This document shows, in pieces, positions 58,369 through 64,000 of a DNA stretch of 64,000 bases. Position 1 is the stretch's first letter. Each line of letters opens with the position of its first letter. Made by a program: the position numbers and the translations under genes. The notes below the pieces were generated by a model. The model was not told where the DNA came from and did no database searches. It saw only the letters and a program-made list of their open reading frames with translations. The stretch covers positions 28,433 to 92,432 of the forward strand of contig JAIXHQ010000011.1 in assembly GCA_030145715.1 (NCBI GenBank), read 5' to 3'. The DNA is from Sphingopyxis sp. (GTDB taxonomy: Bacteria; Pseudomonadota; Alphaproteobacteria; Sphingomonadales; Sphingomonadaceae).

Positions 58369-58823
58369 GCCGGAAAGCCTTTCGTTTGCCTGAGCGCTTC
58401 GGCGAGCGCGATGCCAGCCGCGACCGCGACATTCAAGGAGCGAAAGCCCGCCTGCATCGGAATCGCGACCCGTGCCGCCGCTGCGTCATGCACATGGGGC
58501 GGGACGCCGGAGGATTCGGCGCCGAGCAACAGGATGTCGCCGCGCGCAAAAGCAAAGGCGGGCAGGGGCTCCGCGCCCGCCGTGGTCAGCAGGACGATCC
58601 GCCGCCCGGCCTCCTCGCTCCACTGGCGAAACTGCGCCCAGTCGGCGTGCCGCCGCACATTGGCCCGCACCGCATAGTCCATCCCCGCCCGCCGCAGCGC
58701 CCCGTCCGAAAAGGGAAAGCCGCACGGCTCGATAATATGGGCGGGGACGCCGAAACAGGCGGCGGTGCGCAGCGTCGTGCCGACATTCCCCGCAATATCC
58801 GGCTGAAACAGGGCGATTTCCAT
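58365..58823 (-). CDS. trmL: tRNA (cytidine/uridine-34 2'-O)-methyltransferase
   Basis: A 152-residue SPOUT methyltransferase for the wobble ribose of tRNA-Leu: MEIALFQPDIAGNVGTTLRTAACFG, the knot region ILLLGAESSGVPPHVHDAA and RVAIPMQAGFRSLNVAVAAGIAL. The start at MEIALF is the family N-terminus; the longer in-frame reading is not conserved. It is coupled to hemF. Confidence 0.92.
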   Translation of the reverse strand: MEIALFQPDIAGNVGTTLRTAACFGVPAHIIEPCGFPFSDGALRRAGMDYAVRANVRRHADWAQFRQWSEEAGRRIVLLTTAGAEPLPAFAFARGDILLLGAESSGVPPHVHDAAAARVAIPMQAGFRSLNVAVAAGIALAEALRQTKGFPA

Positions 58824-59046
58824 GCCGCGGCCATAGCGGCGACCGCTCGGGGAATCGAGGGCATTCGCCGTGCTGTCCACCTTGGTCAAAAGAAGCGGAA
58901 ATTGTCTGTTGGCAAGGCCGATATGTGCGGCTATCAGGCCCGCAATTCCCGGAGGGGCCGCCGGGGCGCGCCATTTTGTGCGCGCACAATCAGGGCGGCC
59001 TGCCTTTCCGGGGGAATTGTTAGTTCACCCATGCAAGGGCAATCGA

Positions 59047-59604
59047 ATGGCCACTGAATCTGAACTCAACGCCGGCATCGAAGATGGCGTGCGGCGCCGG
59101 GACTTTATCAATATCGCGGCAGTGAGTTTCGCCGGTGTGGGCGCGGTGGCGGTGGTTCTTCCGCTGGTCAACCAGATGAACCCGTCGGCCGACGTGCTCG
59201 CGCTTTCGACCACCGAAATCGACATTTCGGCGATCCAGCCGGGGCAGGCGATCAAGACGAGCTGGCGCAAGCAGCCGGTGTTCGTCCGCAACCTCGTCGC
59301 CAAGGAAATCGCCGATGCAAAGGCGGTTCCGTTGGGCGACCTGCGCGATCCCGAAACGATCGACCAGCGGACCAAGCCGGGCAAGGAAAATTGGCTGATT
59401 ACGCTGGGCGTCTGCACCCATCTGGGCTGTGTGCCGCTGGGCGCCGCAGAGGGTGAGAACAAGGGCGATTTCGGCGGCTATTTCTGCCCGTGCCATGGTT
59501 CGCATTATGATACTGCGGCCCGCATCCGTAAGGGGCCGGCGCCCAAGAATCTGGTCGTGCCGCCCTATGAATTCACCAGCGATACCGTCGTAACGATCGG
59601 CTGA
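59047..59604 (+). CDS. petA: ubiquinol-cytochrome c reductase Rieske iron-sulfur subunit
   Basis: A 185-residue subunit of complex III. A twin-arginine-like start ([11 protein letters not shown]) with one membrane helix anchors it; the [2Fe-2S] ligands lie in CTHLGC and CPCHGSHYD. First gene of the petABC operon; cytochrome b follows after 13 bases. A 223-base gap upstream must hold the promoter. Confidence 0.96.
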   Translation: MATESELNAGIEDGVRRRDFINIAAVSFAGVGAVAVVLPLVNQMNPSADVLALSTTEIDISAIQPGQAIKTSWRKQPVFVRNLVAKEIADAKAVPLGDLRDPETIDQRTKPGKENWLITLGVCTHLGCVPLGAAEGENKGDFGGYFCPCHGSHYDTAARIRKGPAPKNLVVPPYEFTSDTVVTIG

Positions 59605-59617
59605 GGAGCAAGATAAG

Positions 59618-60898
59618 ATGAGCTTTCCCTGGGCCAAACCCTATGAGCCTCAGCATCCGTTGATGAAATGGATGGACGAGCGTCTGCCGATCCCGCGGCT
59701 GGTCTATAATGCGACGGGCCCCGGCTATCCGGTGCCGCGCAACCTCAACTATTTCTGGAACTTCGGCGTTCTCGCCGGTGCCGCACTGATGATCCAGATC
59801 ATCACCGGCATCGTGCTGGCCATGCATTATGCGGCCAATGCCGGGGTCGCGTTCAACTCGGTCGAGCATATCATGCGCGACGTGAACGCTGGCTGGTTCC
59901 TCCGCTACGCGCACATGAACGGCGCGAGCATGTTCTTCATCGTCGTGTATCTGCACATTTTCCGCGGCCTTTATTACGGTTCGTACAAGGCGCCGCGCGA
60001 AATGGTGTGGTTGCTGGGTGTCGTGATCTTCCTTCTCATGATGGCGACCGCTTTCATGGGCTATGTCCTGCCCTGGGGTCAGATGAGCTTTTGGGGTGCG
60101 CAGGTTATCACGGGCTTTTTCTCGGCGATTCCTGTCGTTGGTGAACCGATGCGCGTGTGGCTGCTCGGCGGCTTTGTGCCCGACAATTCGGCGCTCAATC
60201 GCTTTTTCTCGCTGCACTATCTGCTGCCGTTCGTGATCGCGGGCGTCATCATCCTGCACATCTGGGCGCTGCACATCCCCGGATCGTCGAACCCGACGGG
60301 CATCGAGGTGAAGGACGAACAGGACACTGTCCCGTTCCACCCCTACTACACCGCCAAGGACGGTTTCGGACTGGGCGTGTTCCTGCTCGCTTTCGTCGCG
60401 CTGACCTTCTTCAGCCCGAATCTGCTGGGGCATCCGGACAATTATATCCCGGCGAACTCACTTTCGACGCCCGCGCATATCGTCCCCGAATGGTATTTCT
60501 GGCCCTTTTATGCGATCCTGCGCGCCTTCACCTTTAACTTCCTGTGGATCGATGCAAAGCTTTGGGGTGTGATCGCGATGTTCGCATCGATCGCGCTGCT
60601 GTTCTTCCTGCCGTGGCTCGACAGCTCGCCGGTCAAATCGTCGAACTATCGTCCGCTGTACCGGATTTTCTTCTGGGTGCTGATGGCCGACATCGCTTTG
60701 CTCGCGGTTTGCGGCATGAAGCCGGCGGAACAGCCGTGGGTCATCCTGAGCCAGTTGGGCGCGGCCTATTATTTCGCGCACTTCCTGATCATTTTGCCGA
60801 TCATCTCGCGCATCGAACGTCCGCTGCCGATGCCCAATTCGATTACCGAGGCGGTTCTCGCCAAGCATGCCGACAAACCGTCGGAAACTGCGGCCTGA
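59618..60898 (+). CDS. petB: ubiquinol-cytochrome c reductase cytochrome b
   Basis: A 426-residue core subunit with eight membrane helices. Haem-ligand histidines are in [10 protein letters not shown] and [22 protein letters not shown] segments (first pair) and later LHYLLPF and LHIWALH. The quinone-site motif PEWYF is present. It is followed 30 bases later by petC. Confidence 0.96.
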   Translation: MSFPWAKPYEPQHPLMKWMDERLPIPRLVYNATGPGYPVPRNLNYFWNFGVLAGAALMIQIITGIVLAMHYAANAGVAFNSVEHIMRDVNAGWFLRYAHMNGASMFFIVVYLHIFRGLYYGSYKAPREMVWLLGVVIFLLMMATAFMGYVLPWGQMSFWGAQVITGFFSAIPVVGEPMRVWLLGGFVPDNSALNRFFSLHYLLPFVIAGVIILHIWALHIPGSSNPTGIEVKDEQDTVPFHPYYTAKDGFGLGVFLLAFVALTFFSPNLLGHPDNYIPANSLSTPAHIVPEWYFWPFYAILRAFTFNFLWIDAKLWGVIAMFASIALLFFLPWLDSSPVKSSNYRPLYRIFFWVLMADIALLAVCGMKPAEQPWVILSQLGAAYYFAHFLIILPIISRIERPLPMPNSITEAVLAKHADKPSETAA

Positions 60899-60928
60899 GC
60901 GCCGGACTAATATAGGAGCTCTAACAGC

Positions 60929-61741
60929 ATGGTTCGCCCGCTCGGTTTTCTCGTCGGCCTCGGTTTCATTACCGCGCTGGTGCTTGCGATCTTTACGACG
61001 CCGCTCAGCAACGAGCCCAATGCCGCCTATGCCTTTCATAAAAAGGCGCGGCCGCTAAAGCTGGCCAGCGACGGCATCCTGCTCCCGCATTGGGACAAGG
61101 CGCAGTTGCAGCGCGGGATGCAGGTTTACAAGGAGGTCTGCTCGGCCTGCCACAGCCTGAATCTCGTCGCATTCCGCAACATCGCGGACTTTGGCTATAC
61201 CGATGGCCAGATCAAGACGTTCGCAAAGGGCTTTCAGGTTCCGTCGATCAACCCGGACACGGGTGAACCGGCGACGCGCGACGGTCTGCCGTCGGATTAT
61301 TTCCCGGCGCCCTATGCCAATGAAGTCGCGGCCCGCGCCGCCAACAACAATGCCCTTCCGCCTGATCTGTCGTTGATCACCAAGGCGCGCGAAGGCGGCA
61401 AAAATTACGTCTATTCGCTGCTGACCGGCTATCAAAATCCCCCGGCAAACCTGCCGAAGGAACTGCAGCCCAGCACCGGATTGCATTATAATCCCTATTT
61501 CGCCAACCTGAACTTGGCGATGGCAAAGCCCTTGACCGATGGTCAGGTGACTTACGCCGATGGCACGAAGTCGACCGTCGATCAGATGGCCAAGGACGTC
61601 AGCGCGTTCCTCGTCTGGACCGCCGAGCCAAAGCTTATCAAGCGGATTCAGGTCGGTTATGCCGTCTTCTTCTTCCTGCTGATCTTCACCGTGCTGACCT
61701 ACCTGTCCTACCGCAATATCTGGGCCGACAAGAAGCATTGA
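60929..61741 (+). CDS. petC: ubiquinol-cytochrome c reductase cytochrome c1
   Basis: A 270-residue cytochrome c1: an N-terminal hydrophobic segment, haem site CSACHSLN, a methionine ligand region near LNLAMAKPL, DLSLITKAREGG, and a C-terminal membrane anchor (YAVFFFLLIFTVLTYLSY). It completes the bc1 complex. Confidence 0.95.
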   Translation: MVRPLGFLVGLGFITALVLAIFTTPLSNEPNAAYAFHKKARPLKLASDGILLPHWDKAQLQRGMQVYKEVCSACHSLNLVAFRNIADFGYTDGQIKTFAKGFQVPSINPDTGEPATRDGLPSDYFPAPYANEVAARAANNNALPPDLSLITKAREGGKNYVYSLLTGYQNPPANLPKELQPSTGLHYNPYFANLNLAMAKPLTDGQVTYADGTKSTVDQMAKDVSAFLVWTAEPKLIKRIQVGYAVFFFLLIFTVLTYLSYRNIWADKKH

Positions 61742-61781
61742 GGTCGGCCAAGGCTGATTTGGGGGGAGGGCGACCGGTTTC

Positions 61782-62336
61782 ATGATCGCTCTCCCGCCCC
61801 GGCCTGACCTGGACCTTGCGGCGCTCGTCCGCACTATTCCCGACTTTCCCAAGCCGGGAGTCCAGTTTCGCGACATCACGACGCTGATCGGCGACGCCGC
61901 CGGCTTTTCCGAAAGCGTGCGCCGCCTTGCGGCCTTGGCGGCCGCCCACCGTCCCGATTTCATCGTCGCCGTCGAAGCGCGCGGCTTTCTGTTCGGTGCC
62001 GCGATGGCCACCGCCATGGGGCTGGGCATTGTCCCGGTGCGCAAGGCTGGCAAACTGCCCGGCGTGACGATCGGCGTCGATTATGAACTGGAATATGGGG
62101 TCGATCGGCTGGAATTGCACGATGGTGCGGTTCTGCCGGGCCACCGCGTCGTCCTGGTCGATGATTTGCTCGCGACCGGCGGCACGATCTTGGCCACCGC
62201 CGCGCTGATGCAAAGCGTCGGCGCCGAAGTCGCTGCGGCGCTGTTCGTCATCGACCTGCCGGATCTGGGCGGGTCGCAGCGGCTTGCAGCGGCGGGTCTG
62301 AAATGCGAAACGCTGATCGCGTTCGACGGCGATTAG
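61782..62336 (+). CDS. apt: adenine phosphoribosyltransferase
   Basis: Salvages adenine to AMP with PRPP. It has the family start VRTIPDFPKPGVQFRDITTLI, AVEARGFLFGAAMA, RKAGKLPG, and the PRPP loop VVLVDDLLATGGT. The 184-residue length is normal. It ends shortly before the convergent ridA-like gene. Confidence 0.95.
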   Translation: MIALPPRPDLDLAALVRTIPDFPKPGVQFRDITTLIGDAAGFSESVRRLAALAAAHRPDFIVAVEARGFLFGAAMATAMGLGIVPVRKAGKLPGVTIGVDYELEYGVDRLELHDGAVLPGHRVVLVDDLLATGGTILATAALMQSVGAEVAAALFVIDLPDLGGSQRLAAAGLKCETLIAFDGD

Positions 62337-62410
62337 AGTGATGTCGTGCGCAATAACGGAAGAATAGCAATCTAGAGCGCCGGTTTGATCCCGTCAAAAC
62401 CGAACGCACA

Positions 62411-62785
62411 CTAGGTCGCGGCCGCGCCCGACAGCGCAATCGCTTCTATCTCGACCCGAAATCCGAAATGCAGCGGGCCTGTTGGCACGACGCTTCGCGA
62501 TGGCCGTGTGTCCCCGAAAAACCCGCGATATATCTCGTCAAACTCGCCCCAGTCGGCCATGTCGCTCAGATACACGGTCGTTTTGATAACCTGCGATATA
62601 TCGCTTCCGGCGGCACGTAGAACCGCCTCCAGATTCCGCAGCGCCTGTTCCGCCTGATCCCGAAAGGGCGCAGCCGCCAGCGACGCGTCGCGTCCGGGGC
62701 GAAGCGGCAATTGGCCGGATGTAAAGATCAACCCCCCACCCATGGTGAAAGGGGCGTAATGCGGGCCATCGGCCTTTGCGCTCAT
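62411..62785 (-). CDS. RidA family protein
   Basis: A 124-residue member of the RidA (YjgF/UK114) family: HYAPFTMGGGLIFTSGQLPLRPG, DQAEQALRNLEAVLRAAG, VIKTTVYLSDM and TRPSRSVVPTGPLHFGFRVEIEAIA. The arginine of the active pocket (in SRSVVPTG, compare RS/TTVxV) is present. It likely removes reactive enamine or imine by-products. Confidence 0.9.
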   Translation of the reverse strand: MSAKADGPHYAPFTMGGGLIFTSGQLPLRPGRDASLAAAPFRDQAEQALRNLEAVLRAAGSDISQVIKTTVYLSDMADWGEFDEIYRGFFGDTRPSRSVVPTGPLHFGFRVEIEAIALSGAAAT

Positions 62786-62842
62786 TTCGGCAATCTCTCC
62801 GTCAGATATAATCGCATGACATCATCGATCAAAACCAAGGAG

Positions 62843-62858
62843 CCGCGCTGGGGCGCGG
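62843..62858 (-). terminator. possible terminator after the EipA-like gene
   Basis: Read on the minus strand, a six-pair CCGCGC/GCGCGG stem with a four-base loop is followed a few bases later by TTGGTTTTGA. It lies 30 bases past the EipA-like stop. Short and uncertain. Confidence 0.35.
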
Positions 62859-62887
62859 TCCTGCTCCCTTGGCAAGCGGCCAAGCCC

Positions 62888-63661
62888 TCAGAATGGGACC
62901 CAATTCTGCTTCTTGCGGAATTTCATATAGCCGACATTGGCGCCCAGCCGCGCGCCGACACCGACGCGGATCGGTATCAGCACCACGTCGCCGCGGCGCA
63001 GATAGCTGGCGTTAAAGCCCCCGACCAGATAGGCGGCGCCTTCGCCCGCGGGGTAACGCTTGTACAGGTCTTCGGTGTCGAAGAGGTTATAGACAAGGAC
63101 AAAGGTGTTGGCGGCATTGGCGCCCGCATCGAAACCGACCGATGGCCCCGTCCAGTAAACCGGACGTTCCCCTTCGACCTTGTGGTGCAGCGTACCCGAC
63201 CCATAGCGCACGCCGACGACAAGCGCGCCACCCGCCTCGCGGCCGACGATATAGGCATTGGGCTCGCCCTGCTTGCGCAGAATATCCTCGATCATCCCGG
63301 CTAGCCCCTGCGCGCCCTTGCCGAATATGCCTTCGGCGGCACCGATCAGATCGTCCTTCTTGTAAGTCGTACCCGGCGATGCGGTGACCGTCGCCGCCGA
63401 TGTGTCGGCGCCCGGCGCCGCGCCGTCCGACGGCGGCGTCTCGCTCGTCTGTTGGTCGCCGGTGGCAAGGTCGCTGTCATAGGAATTTCCGTCGGACGAA
63501 TCCGGCGCCGCGGGGGGCGGCGAGGGGGCATCGATGTCCGAATCGATGACCGTGCTGTTGGGGTCGACTTCCCGCATCTGCGCCGCCGCCGGCAACGGCG
63601 ACAGCGCAAGGCCGAGCGATGCCGCTGCCGTCAAGGCAAGGCTGGTGATTGTTTTCAGCAT
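62888..63661 (-). CDS. EipA/DUF1134 envelope protein
   Basis: A 257-residue exported protein. After a signal peptide (ITSLALTAAASLGLALSPLPAAAQ) and a 75-residue acidic/Pro linker comes the DUF1134 domain: GIFGKGAQGLAGMIEDILRKQGEPNAYI, VGVRYGSG, WTGPSVGFDAGANAANTFVLVYNL and YLRRGDVVLIPIRVG. The Brucella member EipA is an envelope-integrity factor controlled by CtrA. GGGGGT precedes the ATG at MLKTITS. Three GANTC sites lie upstream. Confidence 0.88.
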   Translation of the reverse strand: MLKTITSLALTAAASLGLALSPLPAAAQMREVDPNSTVIDSDIDAPSPPPAAPDSSDGNSYDSDLATGDQQTSETPPSDGAAPGADTSAATVTASPGTTYKKDDLIGAAEGIFGKGAQGLAGMIEDILRKQGEPNAYIVGREAGGALVVGVRYGSGTLHHKVEGERPVYWTGPSVGFDAGANAANTFVLVYNLFDTEDLYKRYPAGEGAAYLVGGFNASYLRRGDVVLIPIRVGVGARLGANVGYMKFRKKQNWVPF

Positions 63662-63904
63662 ATCTGACCCCCAAAATTCATATGGTGCCTTTGCGGCAAA
63701 ACCGGCGTTAATCATGACTCGCTTTGCCCGTCGGGCAATGAACGGGCGATGACCTGAGTCGAATTTGCGCCCGGCGGAATCATTCGGACGGCCAGCCGTG
63801 TTCGTCGATAGGGAAAATGTACAATCTTTGCCGTTGCGGGGGGCGAAGCGCATGGCTATAGCGACCCGCCTAGGCCAGACTGTCGTTAGCGCGACAGGCC
63901 ATGC
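63662..63904 (-). promoter_or_regulatory. upstream region of the EipA-like gene with three GANTC sites
   Basis: A 243-base non-coding gap between the EipA-like gene and tRNA-Ser. GANTC occurs at 63716, 63756 and 63777, three in 66 bases, and a TTAAC half-site (minus strand) is near 63708. Methylation-sensitive or CtrA control of the envelope gene is possible. The tRNA promoter must be in the right part. Confidence 0.4.
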
Positions 63905-63996
63905 GGAGACGTGGGTGAGTGGCTGAAACCAACGGTTTGCTAAACCGTCGTGCTGTGAATGCGGCACCGAGGGTTCGAATCCCTCCGTCTCCGCCA
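63905..63996 (+). tRNA. tRNA-Ser (anticodon GCT)
   Basis: A class II tRNA with encoded CCA. The acceptor stem GGAGACG pairs with CGTCTCC; the D arm is GGT...ACC; the anticodon arm ACGGT-TTGCTAA-ACCGT displays GCT; there is a long variable arm and a T arm GAGGG-TTCGAAT-CCCTC. The long variable arm and the anticodon identify serine (AGC/AGU codons). Confidence 0.97.
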
Positions 63997-64000
63997 CCTT

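Noticed and set aside
62461..62520. A TGGCACG-like sigma-54 promoter on the plus strand
   Set aside because: The -12 half reads TTCGC instead of TTGC, and it is inside the ridA-like gene in the wrong orientation for any target.

Overview
The window is about 64 kb of GC-rich, densely coding chromosome from an alphaproteobacterium, most likely order Sphingomonadales (Sphingopyxis/Sphingomonas type). This rests on the CcrM-type methyltransferase with GANTC-rich promoter DNA, the split three-subunit transhydrogenase, the aa3-oxidase subunit IV peptide, the XrtA-associated prs cluster, the fused thiD, and the codon use. I saw no rRNA, insertion sequence, prophage or CRISPR array. One tRNA-Ser lies at the right edge. 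No gap between genes exceeds 300 bases.

Layout. 1-8.4 kb: the end of a Tat-exported DUF885 protein, a mannose-1-phosphate guanylyltransferase, then divergently an exopolysaccharide priming sugar transferase and the PrsK/PrsR/PrsT set of the XrtA/PEP-CTERM system. 8.4-15.3 kb: a GntR regulator, a nitroreductase, a peptide (POT) transporter in operon with two amidohydrolases (one lacking its metal ligands), and a dicarboxylate symporter. 15.4-21.2 kb: glmM, DUF1272, thiD-VOC fusion, rnhB, ccrM, folP. 21.2-28 kb: a frameshifted SDR gene, a degenerate NtrC-like regulator, an aa3 oxidase subunit IV peptide, and pntAA/PH/fasciclin/pntAB/pntB. 27.9-28.7 kb: a low-GC islet that looks like an orphan polymorphic-toxin tip with its immunity gene. 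28.7-35.4 kb: a racemase, two DUF2147 proteins, and an envelope operon (beta-helix protein, SO2930-type dihaem cytochrome, glutathione transferase, TonB receptor).

35.4-38.7 kb: a MarR regulator translationally coupled to a three-gene HPr-rel-A cassette (PqqD-like protein, HprK-like kinase, nucleotidyltransferase), then gph. 38.7-43.7 kb: glmU and glmS, which complete UDP-GlcNAc synthesis with glmM, with a VapBC-type toxin-antitoxin pair between them, then a GFA remnant and a HAD phosphatase. 43.7-49.4 kb: accessory metabolism (dienelactone hydrolase, DUF411, aldo/keto reductase, LysE exporter with a divergent Lrp regulator, LLM oxidoreductase, DUF421). 49.5-52.6 kb: argD-argF-hslO. 53.3-54.7 kb: queC-queE. 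54.7-58.8 kb: a lipoprotein, lipB, two paralogous membrane proteins, hemF, trmL. 59-61.7 kb: the bc1 complex petABC. 61.8-64 kb: apt, ridA, an EipA/DUF1134 protein and tRNA-Ser(GCT).

The most unusual items are the HPr-rel-A cassette without any visible peptide substrate, the orphan toxin/immunity islet behind pntB, eight GANTC sites in 152 bases in front of ccrM, the 24-base operator overlapping the start region of the toxin-antitoxin operon, and several catalytically degenerate proteins (second amidohydrolase, NtrC-like regulator). Family assignments come from reading motifs and order by eye; no database search was run.
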